DNA of 64,000 nucleotides from Ampullaceana balthica (taxonomy: Eukaryota; Mollusca; Gastropoda; Lymnaeidae). Positions 12,136 to 24,431 of the stretch are shown here, in pieces. The notes under the pieces are model-generated. The model was not told the DNA's origin. It was given only the letters and a program-made list of their open reading frames with translations, and made no database searches. Position 1 is the stretch's first letter. Each line of letters opens with the position of its first letter. A program made the translations under genes and the position numbers. The stretch spans positions 2,560,734 through 2,624,733 of the forward strand of contig CALYLW010000010.1 in assembly GCA_944989445.1 (NCBI GenBank), written 5' to 3'.

Positions 12136-12959
12136 GAACTGCCCCTGACCATGAATTTGTTTTTAAAGGGCAACAAGCGAAATTTTGTTCGGAGGGTGAT
12201 ACATTTGTGTAAAATACAAACAGAATTAAAATGAAACTTATGAACAAAGAGAATCATTCTTTGTTATAATTGCTCTAATCTGTTAATCGTCAGTCTGTAA
12301 AATCTATTGAGGAATAAAGAAATATCACCACATCATTTCAAGAGTCATTATAAAAGTAAACTACTGACATTTGCAATGCGAATCAGTGTTTCCTTTAATG
12401 TAAATTTTATCTAGAGAGACCAATTTACTTGCAATTATTAAAGTTTAAGCAATTTATAATATACGTGCGGAAGAACTCGACAGTCATCATACAGCCCAAC
12501 TAGCTGCACTTACAGGTAGTTAAGGAAACAGAATTTACGAAGTGAAAGAAATTTCTAGATTTCATTATTTAACAAAGAGTTTGGCTGGTGTATGACTCGC
12601 TGTGTTGATAACACAGGCGTCAATGAGATAAGGGAACGAAAAATTTAAAATTTTGCATTTTTGTTTGATTATCTGATTACTTCCATTTAGATGTTTTGTT
12701 TTTTTTAAATGTAAATAATAAAATTTTATAAAGTATATGTGAATGAAACGAAGTGCTTATTTCTCGTTAGTATACATTTGTATAACCAAAATGAAAATTT
12801 AAAAAATAGCTAAATATTATTATTTTACTTTAGTCAAACTGTTTATGAAAAAGAGGATTTTATTTTCAAAGAAATTTTTTATAAATGATTCATCTACTTT
12901 TTTATCACCTTGGAACAGATATCTAAATGTTATTTTTTAATATCAAAAGAATTATATTT
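12136..12959. other. AT-rich DNA, no recognisable feature
   Basis: No open frame, terminal repeat or second copy within the window was seen. Confidence 0.45.
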
Positions 12960-13300
12960 TATGTCTGTTAACGATTAATTTAAATTTAATCGTTAGCTTT
13001 TGAAAAATAAACGATTAATTAATCGTTAATTTCAATTAAAGCCACAAATTAAAATGTATGATGTCATAAGTAACACTTATTAAACGTTCTTGTTGAAAAT
13101 CTAAATAAAACTGGAATGTCTCCTTTGTATGTTATCTTTTAACCAACTACGCAAAAAAGACAAGTGTGTTGACATTATTTCGTTCAAGTGATGAGTGGGC
13201 CTAATTGACAATAAAACCAGCCGAGCTGAACAATCATTCACATGGAACTGAGGTAACTGGTCTGCACAAAACGGTCTTGGCAAGGAATGACATTATCGGA
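12960..13300. mobile_element. hAT-type non-autonomous repeat (ATCGATTAA family), inverted copy at 54245-54745
   Basis: The end is rich in taatcgtta/cgattaatt words. The interior (ccagccgagctgaac, cacatggaactgaggtaactgg, tctgcacaaaacggtcttg) is found reverse-complemented at 54430-54680 with high similarity by eye. The same end type closes 58658-59091, which has hAT-style target duplications. Boundaries here are blurred. Confidence 0.6.
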
Positions 13301-13385
13301 TATCGGTGTTCATTAAGTTTCCAACATTGTAGAGGGTTAATGGATTCAGGAACTTTCATCTCCATTTTTGTATTTGACTATTTGT

Positions 13386-13480
13386 ATGTATCATTGTGTC
13401 TGTATCATTGTGTCTGTATCATTGTGTCTTCATCATCATGTCTTCATCCTCGTGTCTTTATCATTATGTCTTTATCACAG
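13386..13480. repeat. Short tandem repeat, unit about 14-15 bp
   Basis: About seven imperfect units of the form gtatcattgtgtct, drifting to tttatcattatgtct, are visible. It encodes a low-complexity frame on the plus strand that I do not take as a gene. Confidence 0.75.
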
Positions 13481-13648
13481 GGTCTGCATTTTTTCTGCAG
13501 TCTTCTATTAATTATTATGTTCTTCAACATGGGATGGAGATGAGCTGTAAATGTTAAGTATTATATACTCTTTTTGGCTCTGGATTTCACGCAGCAAAGT
13601 GTTAATTTACTATATTTTCGTTTTATTTGTTTCTGTACTGTTTGTTCG

Positions 13649-13672
13649 TTGAAGAAGGCTCTTTGCCGAAAT
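13649..13672 (+). other. GAAGAAGGC...GCCGAAA foldback motif
   Basis: The stretch ttgaagaaggc, a short loop and gccgaaa resembles the stem-II core of the hammerhead ribozymes carried by Penelope-like retroelements, but the canonical CUGANGA is not intact. A similar motif is at 24294-24315. Stems I and III could not be defined, so this is a weak call. Confidence 0.3.
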
Positions 13673-14875
13673 GTTCGCTGTTTTGTAACGTCTTGTCAGG
13701 CTCACTCATACCCTGTTTGCGTGTTACCCGTCTACTTATGATGGTTGTGGCTAGGTGCCGATCGAGCATATCATGGAACATGTCATTGAATGCTCCATAG
13801 TGTGAATTGGCTATAATAACAATGACCAGAAATATACAAGGGCAAAAATAAAAATTTTAAAAATACCTTGATAGCATACTTATGTAAGTCTTTTTATACC
13901 GAAATTTAAAATTTTTGCAAATCAGTTCGTCCTTACATTTATGTCTAAATATTTTATCAGAATTTGACCAATTTTTCCGTGTACAGGTTGAGCTTATATT
14001 AGTCACACAGATACATTTCTTACGATAATACATGAATTAATTTATAGTAAACCAGGGAATTATTTTAATTATGTCATTAATTCGTCCATTAATTTAACTG
14101 ATATAGTATTGATGTTTGATATGACATGTGAGTGAGGATAGCTACATGGCAAAGCCATGAATCTGTTGCTACCTTTAAAGCATGGAGAGTGAAATTTTAT
14201 GGCAATATTTTGGAAGTTTTTTAGTTGTTTTTTTAAATTATTTTTTTAAATTACAAGCCTAATTTCGAATAAGAGCAAAATCGAAATTACTAATTTTTAC
14301 CCTGCTAAACTGTATAATAAATTTTAAAAACAGCTTTTGACATATTTTAAATGTTTTACAAAAACCATAGCGACAATCTCTCGAAGTGAATATAATTACA
14401 ACATCGACTCGCCAACTACAGCAGAGGCATTACGATAATAACATTATTGTTTTCAAATAGTTTTAACATTTAAAAAAAAATGTATCAAAATAAATTATCG
14501 GCCGACTCTCAAGATAGCCAAATGTGGAGATCGTTGTCTGTTGATGTGTCCATGCGCTCCACAACGACCGCAACGGTCATGGGACTGATGATGATAATGC
14601 GCGCACAATAATTATATCCTAATTCTTGTAAATTTGTTTCTATCATTATTAACTGAATGGCTCTAATTTTTTCAATTGTTTAGAATAACAATAGTTTAAT
14701 TTTGTCTCATCTCCATTATATAACGACGGGATTCCTAAATATAGGATCGAGAGAAAGTGGACAACCACTTACACATGGACTGTGACTAATATGTGACAGT
14801 ATATACGTACGTGCATATTCTTGGAGAAATAAATTTCTATTATAATTTTAAATTTATTGTTTACTGGTTTATGAA
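13673..14875. other. AT-rich DNA, no recognisable feature
   Basis: No gene, terminal repeat or tandem array was seen. Confidence 0.45.
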
Positions 14876-15095
14876 ATACAGAAGATTATTGCGTCATACG
14901 CTTATCTGTGGTGTGTGTTTAGTCCTGCATTCTTAATAGAGTTTTAAATGTTGATAAAATGTTGTTTTTCCTGGTTTCTTCAGCAACCCATTACACGCCC
15001 GAATTCTGGACGGGAAGTACGAAAAATGTGTATGTGTTTGTTCTTAAGTTCGTGCATATGGAATAAAAAGGGTGTTTTTATACTGGTACGTTGTT
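14876..15095. repeat. Dispersed repeat, also at 32803-32992
   Basis: Both copies read cagaagattattgc, acgcttatct, gtgtttagtcctgcatt, aaatgttgataaa and ttttcctggtttcttcag in the same order and orientation. The first phrase is also related to 46700-46750. No coding capacity is evident; it is probably the end of a retroposon or DNA element. Confidence 0.7.
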
Positions 15096-16029
15096 TCAAG
15101 GTACGACGTTTAATGTCAGTGATATTGTTGCTGATCAGGAAACGTTGGTTAAAGCTGAACAATATAAATATATATATATATACAACAATATTAAAAAAGT
15201 CTTGTAATGTCACTTTGCTGTTAAGACATTTATCGTGAAAGAAGTCATAGACTTCGGGTTTGTGATGTACGATTAGTCTATTTACAACATTAAACGAGAG
15301 AAATAAAAAAAAATATTCTTCTAAATGTATTTTTTAGTTAACTTTTGAATGCAATTAATTATTTTTTTTTAATTATTCATTTAACACTTTGATAGGAAAA
15401 TAGAAGAAACACAGAGATATATTTAATATTTTTTCTCTACACAAAACATTGATAAATTTAAAATTAAAGACTTTATATCTGAATGCATTACAAAATTATT
15501 TCTAATTCATACATATCATCTGTGTTTGCATTGTAATAGCTGAATGTACTGAAAAATTGTGTTTTTGGTATTTAGTGGTATGGCGACAATAAAATTCACA
15601 CTAAGGACGTAGTTAATATATCATCAATTGAAAGAGGAATCTTTAAAAAATTATGTTTCCAATATATTTAATGTACAGTTATATTTTTGACAGATTCCAA
15701 AATCCATAGCGAAAACCTATAGATCCATGGGAATTTAATGACCACATCAAGTCGGCCATCAAGAAGTACTTTTGATAAATTTCAGGCCGAAATTCGTTTC
15801 TATTGTGTTTGAAAAGTTTTAAAAAATCAATACATAATTTTAATACACTAAAAAATATTATACAATCTAAAACACCGCTGCACCTATCGTTTATTTTGTG
15901 TATTTACTGTCTCTCTAGATTTATTGATCAATAAACCTATTGCTTGTGCTTAAATTGACATATTTAAAAAATGACCTAAGAGTCATGTTTTTTCAAAAGA
16001 GTTTAACTCTTGCTAAAAATAACGCATAT
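15096..16029. other. AT-rich DNA
   Basis: Nothing recognisable was seen apart from a short (AT)n run at about 15168-15182. Confidence 0.45.
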
Positions 16030-16044
16030 ACAAAAAACTACTAA

Positions 16045-16765
16045 TGATCCTACATGTGGAAGAAAATCAGAAGCCCCGAGCCTAATGCTCTTCATGGGTC
16101 TTCCTGGAAGACCCTCCCAGCTATCTGGTACCCTCCCCCAGAAAAGGACGTGACAGCTGGGACCCCCCCCCAGAGCGGTCGCTTCTGAAGCGGCCACCTG
16201 GGCATCAAGGACAGAACGTCGAAGATGCCTCCCACTAAGTTTGACCTCACAAGGAGGGGTGGAATTTCCTTACTATGACCCGCTACCACTTTGGCGCCAC
16301 CCCGGCAAAGCATACGAGTCTCAATGGTTAGGACCGGCGCTATGCGGGGGATCATCAATGACCTACCTAGGGTGCAACCCCCACTGGAAGGTTTCCTCAG
16401 AGCTGGCGTCCGCTGCGTTCTTCGAGGTTCCTTTTGCTAATCCGTACTGGCGCTCCTGGCCCTAAACCGGCACCGCTCAATGGCGTTGCTAGTAAAATTG
16501 AGGGGGACGAAACGGTCACTTCGGGTTTACCCGACCCTCATCGGGTACTTTGGTTCTCATCATCGACAATGCATTTAAGATGCTTTGTCTAAGATTATTG
16601 CAACGACTGTAATCATATGCGACTAGCATCTAACACCTAACATATCGGACCTCGGCATTGCCTGCCAGGAGTTGTTGGTTTCAGGTCGCAGGCGACTCGG
16701 TCAGGACCACGACCCGCGACCCTACTCGTCCGTCGAGCCCCGTAGAGGCCACCACTTTTCGACGG
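16045..16765 (-). mobile_element. Unclassified retroposon, longer copy (721 bp)
   Basis: The element is flanked by a perfect 15-bp direct repeat, acaaaaaactactaa, at 16030-16044 and 16766-16780. The part 16045-16540 is highly similar to 41231-41702, which has its own 11-bp duplication. The two copies share the left boundary (tgatcctacatgtggaag) and differ in how far right they extend, as expected if the left is the 3' end and the shorter copy is 5'-truncated; hence minus strand. The DNA is GC-richer than its surroundings. A minus-strand frame with MMIP and EIPPLLVRSNLVGGI is shared by both copies, with indels. No poly(A), RT or clear pol III boxes were found. Confidence 0.7.
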
Positions 16766-16780
16766 ACAAAAAACTACTAA

Positions 16781-17457
16781 AGCAAACAAACTAATTATTG
16801 TTTTTAATTACAAATGATTTTATTCCTATGTGCAATATAGAACAATTAACGATTGTCCCAAGGGAAGTAATATTTTTTTGCTTTAGATTTCATTAACTTT
16901 AAAATTGTAACAAATATAAGGTAATATTTCATTAAATTTTGTTAAATTGTTTTTAAATTCTAAATTTAAAAAGTTACATCTATACCAATTATATAGATAT
17001 AAAAAAAAATTCAAACTTATATTTAATGTTATATACTACTCCAAAGAACTATGATTTTTAAAAGTTGTATAGATGTTAATTGCCCAAGAGATCGTCATGC
17101 AGCTAATAATTGTGCGGTGTTTTATTGTGAATATTTAAAGTGGTCATCCATTTTACTTCGTTCCTTTATGTAGGAAATTATTATCAAAGGAAAGTATAAC
17201 CTCCTCTTGTATATAGAGGCTATCTAAAGCTAATATACAGCGAGAGGAAAACAATTCTTTTGGAATTACTGTCAGTTTGTACACTTAATATCTTAATAGC
17301 CTTTGTGATCACTAGAAATCATACTTTGTGAGGACAAACTTAGTGACCCTTGGTTCTAAGGATATATTCTCTGCCCCGCTCCCACACTGAGCACGCCTGG
17401 CGCTCTACTTCTCCCTTATCATTCAGTGTTTCTGTGGCCAGTAGAGGATGTAGGTCC
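16781..17457. other. AT-rich DNA, no recognisable feature
   Basis: No gene or repeat was recognised. Confidence 0.45.
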
Positions 17458-17580
17458 AGTGGCGTAACAACGGGTTGGCATCGGGGCATTTGCCAAGGGC
17501 GCTCCTAATAATGGGAAATACAGAATTTTACCCTATAGTGTCACCCCTTGTGATGGTGTCACCCAGTGCGTTTATATCAC
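17458..17580. mobile_element. Isolated hAT terminus
   Basis: The stretch starts cagtggcgtaacaacggg and contains gtgtcaccc blocks like the ends of the ZMYM1-like hATs at 8007 and 34587. No matching right end was found, so it is a truncated remnant. Confidence 0.5.
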
Positions 17581-18940
17581 TGTTTCTTGAAGCGTACGTG
17601 TTTACACAAATGATGCTTTGTTATATTCGTTTGTATAGGTTATCATTTGGCCATCTCTATTTTACTCTATTTTTACTTTTCTTTTATTTCTTTCACTCAC
17701 ATAATTTCATTAAACAATGTTAAAATAGAAAACAACATGTAAATTGATATCTTGGAAGAAACAAAAGTTAAAAGCTGGAGGTAAACGGAACATTATCGAA
17801 AATTATGAATAACATTTTTGTGTGTTGTTCATTGTGCCTATCTCTTGTTTGTTTCCATGTGGTCCAGTCGGTCCATATCGAGAGTTTACGTGACCACAAC
17901 GGTTATTAGCGTGTAGGTAAACACAGAGACATCAAGGCCAAAAGAATTCTTCTCTAAACAGTAAGTATTGGCATTGTGTAGGATGTAACGAGTACTATGT
18001 CTTGTATAAGAAAGATGGTCGTCATTTTATTGTTTTTATAAAACTTGTTCGAATAGTAGTTCTCCTTAAAGGAACGAGGTAAAGAGAATTTCCACTTTCA
18101 TTGTGAAGAAGTAAGTTAAGGGGGAGCCAGATAATGGTACGAAGCAATTTATTTTAAGTTATTATAACACATGAATGTTTTCAAAAAGATAGTTTTTACT
18201 GTAATGAATTGAATGCAATATAAAGTTAAGAAAATATCTTCTAGTATAAACTTTCAATTGTTTACTTCATGACTAATATACAAAATATTAGATCAGTAAA
18301 AGTTTATCTAATATACTTTCCTTAAATTTAGCGATTCTAAAGTAAATAAAAAAAATTGCTCCGCTTACGCAATCTTAAATTTTAGAAATATTTTTTTTAC
18401 TTTTAAAAGAAATGGATTCTGAACTTCTTTTATAATAAAGTTTGTATTTAAGTTTGTTTTTCGGGCATTTTTCATTCCTTTTGGTGCTTTGAGAAAATGA
18501 AGTATTTCTATTTACAATATACGTTAACCTTGATAGCTGTTTCACACATAAAATGCGCTGTAATCATATCAATTGAGTTCCATGCGTCATAAAAGAATCA
18601 TAATGCGAGAAAAAATTCGCAGTTGTAGAAACCAGTCGTGCACTGCTTATAAAGATGAGAAAAGTGCTGAAACCAACGTTTCACAAAAGACTCGGTACGG
18701 TCACAATAACAAATAATTTCATGGGTTTAAGAAATTTGAATGATTTAAGCTATTGGAAAATGTGTCACCAAGGGTCCCCGTGCTTTAAAAAAAAATTCTT
18801 AAATAATTCTTATCAAATCTAAAAACAGACCCTCCCTCCCCATCATCACTGAGAAAATAAAGTGCACTCTAGACATGTATATTATAGATCAATTAATAAT
18901 TTAATGTAAAACATATTATGACAAATTCAGGTAAAAATTT
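17581..18940. other. AT-rich DNA, no recognisable feature
   Basis: No gene, tandem array or terminal repeat pair was noticed. Confidence 0.45.
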
Positions 18941-18956
18941 CATAAAATTAACTTAA

Positions 18957-19162
18957 TAAAATTAAGGAGCGGAGGATGGAGGAGGCTACAGAAAGAAGGG
19001 CTAGGAGAGAGGCCAAAGCCTTAGGAAGCACAGAACTCGTGTGCAAAAGCTGTGGTAAAGACTGTCACTCAAAGATAGGACTGCTCAGCCACACGAGGAA
19101 ATGAAACCCAACCCAACGGTGATGCACCTTCGTCTCGCGAGACGGAAAGATGCCGATTTGAC
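18957..19162 (+). mobile_element. 5'-truncated LINE 3' end with C-terminal zinc finger
   Basis: The plus frame reads ELVCKSCGKDCHSKIGLLSH, the C-x2-C...H...H finger that ends many RTE-group pol proteins, followed by a stop. A 3' tail follows (cgtctcgcgagacggaaagatg). A direct repeat beginning cataaaattaa flanks it at 18941 and 19163, consistent with a target duplication. Only about 200 bp remain, so it is dead on arrival. Confidence 0.7.
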
Positions 19163-19318
19163 CATAAAATTAAACAAATATTAATTAACTACACTAAGTT
19201 AAATAAAAAAAAGGTATTTTCTTTGTAAGTATATTTAAATGTTATTTCGAAGGCAGCTAAAACTAGTAAGGGAAACAAATAGATCTTAAAATTTAAATTT
19301 AAAAAACCCGTAAAAGAC

Positions 19319-19460
19319 CCGTTTTTTACTATAAATCCTTTATATACAAGACATAACTAATAGCATGTTCATTACAATACGCATAGCATGACAATCCAAA
19401 AATCCAACATTTTAGTTATGTCTCAAATATATAAAGGATTAATAGTAAAAAAAAACTACT
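19319..19460. mobile_element. Foldback MITE, relatives at 60420-60540
   Basis: The left arm ttttttactataaatccttt with acaagacataactaa is mirrored by the right arm (ttagttatgtctcaaat, then aaaggattaatagtaaaaa). The arms are about 40 bp and the spacer about 60 bp. The sequence after it to about 19700 repeats a tattatacgcaccgc phrase, and the same phrase and arm occur in reverse at 60280-60520. Confidence 0.65.
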
Positions 19461-21089
19461 ACAGTCTGCCTGCTAAATTTCAGCTCAATTTGATCATTGG
19501 AAAAGGGTTATAAAAACATGTTTAACATAGTGCGCACCGCGAGGGATTAGCAATTAATAGCATTTACATTTACAGATCGGGAATATTTTTTTAAAAAGTA
19601 TGGTCAATATTATACGCACCGCACAGCGCAACAGGGAAGTATTAAAAGGGACGTTATATATAATACGCACCGCGACACCCTAGCACAAAAATTAACATGC
19701 TACATAATGATAAATAGATATAATCTAAAAATTCATTTATTTAATTACAATACATTAGATCGATCTGAAATTTTAATAGATCATAATTATCATCAGCACG
19801 AGTCTGCCTGCAAAATTTCAGCTCGCTAACATACGAGGAAGTGGGTTAAAAATTGTCCAAAATTTTTTTCAGCATTCAAGGCATCAGTCAAGCAAGCAGA
19901 CGCCACGAGTTAATTAATATAAAGGATTTAAAATATTAGGTCACACGTTTAAACAACAAGAGGAATAGCTAAAGTCGGTGTCACTCGGCATGGTAAATTC
20001 CTGATATAGCCCACCCCATCCCCCCTCCCCAACTCCCGAATTCACTGTGGATTTCTTCTCTTTAAAATAAGTTTAAAGTCAAACAATGATATGAACAGAC
20101 ATTACTTGATGGCCCAGTGATAAAAATACCTTAGAGAAAGTTTAGGAATATCAACAAGTGAGTGTTATTAACGGCGTATAGTCTCTTAAATATAGTGAGC
20201 ATTAATTGTTATGATTCTGCTGAGAAGACATTGAACTAGCAAGTTTCTTAATTTAAACTCTTGTTGGTAGCTAGTAGTTGTGGTGTAAAGGAAACTTATG
20301 CTATAAGGTCGTTGGGTTAGGTAAAACTTGCTTCATTTAAACATTAAGTGTCACCTTCTTTCCTGGAAGTAGAAAATAGTGTCTGCTGCCGACACATACC
20401 AGATTTTAAGGATATTCAATTCAAACTCTGAAAATAGACACGATAAATGTGTTGAAATGAATACTTGATCAATGAAAAAGCAACAAAAGAACAGAAAAGC
20501 TATATAAATAATATCCCAGTAGTTAAATATTTACATGCAATAAACAAAATTGAAGGGAAAAAAAATTAACAGAAATCGACATAGTTTTTTATAGTCATTA
20601 ATGATTAAATTGCAGAGAAAAGATTAAATAATTGAGAAAAAAAATTGATGAATGGTCTCATTGTTCTGAAAATGTTTTATTTTTACCTTTTTATAATCCA
20701 GTAACTAATGTCAATGAAATACAGAACAATTGTAAACCTTATTATAAGTTGGGTAATAAATTAACTTGTTTGAGAACCACTAGTTTCAATCCTCATTTCT
20801 CAGTAGACGAAAAGGCGAACTATGGACGTGTCGCTTTTGTCTTACGCTAAGGATGGAAAACATGGTTGTTTTAGTTTTTGGTTATTCATGAGTAAATATC
20901 CTTAAAATCTCCGGAAAATATAGTTGTAAAAAATCTGCATATTGAAATATCAGTTAGATGGCGTCATTAAGTCTTCAATAGCTAGAGGAAAATATTACAA
21001 ATTACTTTTGGAAGAAAAAATAAAGCAAGATATTAAAAACAAAAAACTAGTAAACCAATTTTTTTTTAAAAGTTTAAATTTTTTATATA
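19461..21089. other. Repeat-rich and AT-rich DNA without genes
   Basis: The part 19461-19960 carries gcgcaccgcg phrases and two copies of a 'gtctgcctgcaaaatttcagctc' type phrase (19466 and 19803). The part 19961-21089 shows only chance frames (20632-20850 and 20942-21145 on plus) with no recognised family. Confidence 0.45.
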
Positions 21090-22674
21090 TGTTACATGCA
21101 ATGTGTGAAATCAGGCATTCTATAGAACGCATAGGCAATGTATAGAATGCCTGATGGTTTCAGGCAAAGTATGAAATTTGTAAAACTTTTGCATACTTTG
21201 CCTAGGCATTCTATAGAATGCCGGATTTCGTTTAGACAAAGTGTAAAAAGATTACAACGAAAGACTTATTGATAATTACTTATTTTAAATTGGAAGTAAT
21301 ACAAAATAAAGCCCATGATGTACGATCTGTATTATTTTTTCGATGTCTCCCTCTGATTCCACATCTTGTAAAACATCGTCAGGTAAGGACGACGTTGTGA
21401 GGCCTACTTTAGCTCTGCAGCCAAACAGAGCTTCGTATGGTGATCCTTTAATACCAGAATGAAAAACTCTGTTCTTCTTGATTTGGACGAACCGTAACCC
21501 CTCACTCCAGTGGCCAGTTATTTCATCTTGTATCCAAGCACACAGCATATTTTCGATGTCCTGGTTAGCTCTTTCAACGCTCCCATGGCTTTGTATGTGG
21601 CGCGGCTAACCACGAACGATCTTTAAGGTGAGCCAGTACTCCTTTAGGCTGCTTACCACATTTTTTGCAAACTCCCTGCGTTATTGGACTGCAGAATCAT
21701 TGGAGCACCAAGCAATATAAATATGTCTGCGAGCTGGTATGCTACTTCTTGTACCCTCTTTGTCTTCAGGGCCTTGAGAACCACGAACTTTTATCCCCCA
21801 TCAGGATTGGATTGAAAAACGATGAGGTCGACCTGAAAACATAAGTTGAATTCAGAAAAAAGACATTGGCTTGACCACAATGCCTTTTTAACGCCTCTTT
21901 GTGTTTTCTTGCAAGGTGCACATAAATTTAATACACAGTTCAATATCATGACGGGTAGCTTTCTTGTATTTGGGTGAAAGTTCTTTCAACATTCTGTACC
22001 ATCCTCCATATCCAATGGCCAAATGTGCTTTATGAAGTACGTCACAAATCTCGGAGTCCGTGACGTAAAACAGAATGGCACTCACTTTAACAGGGTAGAT
22101 CATTTAACTCTTATTTTCCACCCATCATGACGTCATAGTGTTTCACCAGCCAATAGTCCCGTGGTTCTTTCTTAATGGTGGTCTTAGCCATTTTCACATT
22201 GTCCACCAATTTTCGGTGACAGTTTCGCTGTTTTTAGCAGCAATGGCTCTTACATAAGATAACTCATCGTAGAACCGTCGTTGCATGTCAACATGGCGTG
22301 ATTCCTGTCCTAGCACTACATTCTCTTCCGACATGGTCACACAGCAGTCCAAGGGGAAACGCTATGGGAGAACGTCTGTGGAATCTCAAACGGATGATAT
22401 AAAATGTGTCGGGAGAAGAATTCTGGTAATATTGACTGTAATTTAGTAGTGGCACATCGTACCGGCTAAACGCTGTCTTACAATAACTTTTAACCCTCAC
22501 AGGATTCGATCGCCATCATCAGACAACGACCAAAGTGCTACGGCAAGCATCAGTGGCTGGAAAAATGGCGGGGTAGGCCAATTACATACTTTGCCGGATG
22601 ACAACTCATCAGGCATTCTATACATTGCCTATGCATTCTATAGAATACCTGAATTTCACATTTTGCCTGTAACA
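21090..22674 (-). mobile_element. Ginger-like DNA transposon with KRBA2-type integrase (relic)
   Basis: The element begins tgttacatgcaatg and ends cattttgcctgtaaca in inverted relation, flanked by a 4-bp duplication tata (21086-21089 and 22675-22678), as expected of Ginger elements that use a retroviral/gypsy-type integrase. The terminal regions hold repeated palindromes of the type ggcattctatagaatgcc. On the minus strand, two integrase parts survive. 21888-22103 (FYVTDSEICDVLHKAHLAIG) is the N-terminal zinc-binding side. 21285-21548 (GLRFVQIKKN, GIKGSPYEALFGCRAKVGL) is the C-terminal core side. They are separated by stops, so it is inactive. Confidence 0.85.
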
Positions 22675-23330
22675 TATACATTAGTCTGCATCAGATTATT
22701 ATTTTTGTAGTGAGTTAATACTATGCTTTGTATTTGAAAAGTTTGTTTATAATTAAAGAAATAATAAGACGATTATAGATATTTATAAAATAATATTATA
22801 CTTCTTATTTTAAATCTACTACACACGCGTGTCTACATTAATATGCCAGCAATATTAAATAAACACAATATAAATATAGTATGAAAATAAAAATAATGTG
22901 GGGTCATTTTTAACTTAAGAAGAAATCAACATAAAAATCTCAAAGACAAAGCTCAAAATGTTTTATAATAGTACATATATCATAAAGAGTAGTACTGCAA
23001 TAAAGCTTTAAAATAAAGTGCAACAAATACAAACGTATTGTGCTATCAAACCAATTCATTAATTTTTAGGTACTACCCCCTCTCCTCTCTCCCAGCTTGC
23101 CATGAATGCGTAGTGATGACCACGGGTCGCAGTGATTTATTACTGTGCCCCACCCCCTTCCGAATCACTCCACATTTTCTCTTGTCCTCGGGTCAGTTTA
23201 CACCTCTGACCTTGTTTTGGTTTAGCTACACTGTGCTTGTATTCTGTATAATATTCTGGAGTCTGTTAGTTATGAAACAGTTTGTTGTTCTCGTAGAAGT
23301 TAAGTTCAGACCTTTTCAAAAGATTTAGTA
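22675..23330. other. AT-rich DNA without recognised genes
   Basis: There are only chance frames (e.g. 23038-23328 plus) with no family resemblance. Confidence 0.45.
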
Positions 23331-23331
23331 T

Positions 23332-23402
<71 letters not shown>

Positions 23403-23405
23403 GGA
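23331..23405. repeat. (AG)n microsatellite
   Basis: A nearly pure ag dinucleotide run of about 60 bp becomes imperfect (gatagagag) at the right end. Confidence 0.95.
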
Positions 23406-24431
23406 GAGCAATTGCCTACACCGCCCGAGCAGAGAACTGACCACCATTGTTACCTGTTAACATTCTATTGTAAACGCTTTCGACTATTGTTGTGAGTTTT
23501 TATCCTTTTACATTATTAGCTTATGTTATTATTGGATATTGTTATATTAGGTTTAGAGTTAAACTAATTATACTATTTATTCCTAACCACAAGGTATCGT
23601 GTGTTTTAATTGTTATTTACTTGTTATTGTTTTATTGTATTAAAATTAAGAATTGTAAAGTCAGTTACTGTGTTAAATCTTTCTTTTTGTGTTACGTGCC
23701 GTGTGAAACGAGCCATTTAATCGTTTCTCTCAACTTTATTGTAAGTGAGAGAGTCCATAACCCGTGCGGACGTAACATTAGTACCTTATTATAAGGAATA
23801 AATAATACTTTTTCTTTATATATCATGTAGTTTCCTGAAGTAATTGTGCCCGTATTTCTAAATTTCGTTTTTGTGTATTTTTTGTCTTAATTATTATTTT
23901 TCTATAGTACATTATGAATTATACTAGTACTAGAGATCACCCGTTTGGTTTGAGTTCAATATAAAATTACTGCTGCAAAAGTAACTTATCCTTGTTTGCT
24001 AAATACGAAATATTAAACTTCCTGGAATGTACACAAAGTATTTTATAATTAACCATCATCAAATCCTCTTTTTACATCGTTCCCTTTTCCAAAATTAAAA
24101 TATGAGCTAAATCAATCACATCATATAATTTTTTTTTACAGTGCTAATCAACACACGATTTTTTAACTGCTATAGACTGTTGTACATCGTTCTTCAGCGT
24201 TAAATCCATCCATACATACATACATGCAGACGACGGGAATTATGTATATTGATAATGTACTTTAATTTTATTACAAGAGTTAAATATCTCTACCTATGAA
24301 GGCTTTCGCCGAAACCTCTACTTGTGTATTATTCAATAAAAAAAATATTTTTTTTGATTACTCAATTCGTTTGCGTATTTTGTTTTATTTTTAGTATATA
24401 TATAGAATATTTAAGTAACATATTCGCAGAG
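23406..24431. repeat. AT-rich DNA with a dispersed repeat and a foldback motif
   Basis: The part 24010-24110 (acacaaagtattttataatt, accatcatcaaatcctcttt) is present in reverse complement at 55690-55805. A gaaggctttcgccgaaa motif at 24294-24315 resembles the one at 13649. The rest shows no gene. Confidence 0.5.

Noticed and set aside
16241..16465. Plus-strand protein shared by 16241-16465 and 41269-41625
   Set aside because: Both are in the retroposon; the plus frame is not preserved between copies any better than expected from DNA similarity, and boundary evidence favours the minus orientation.
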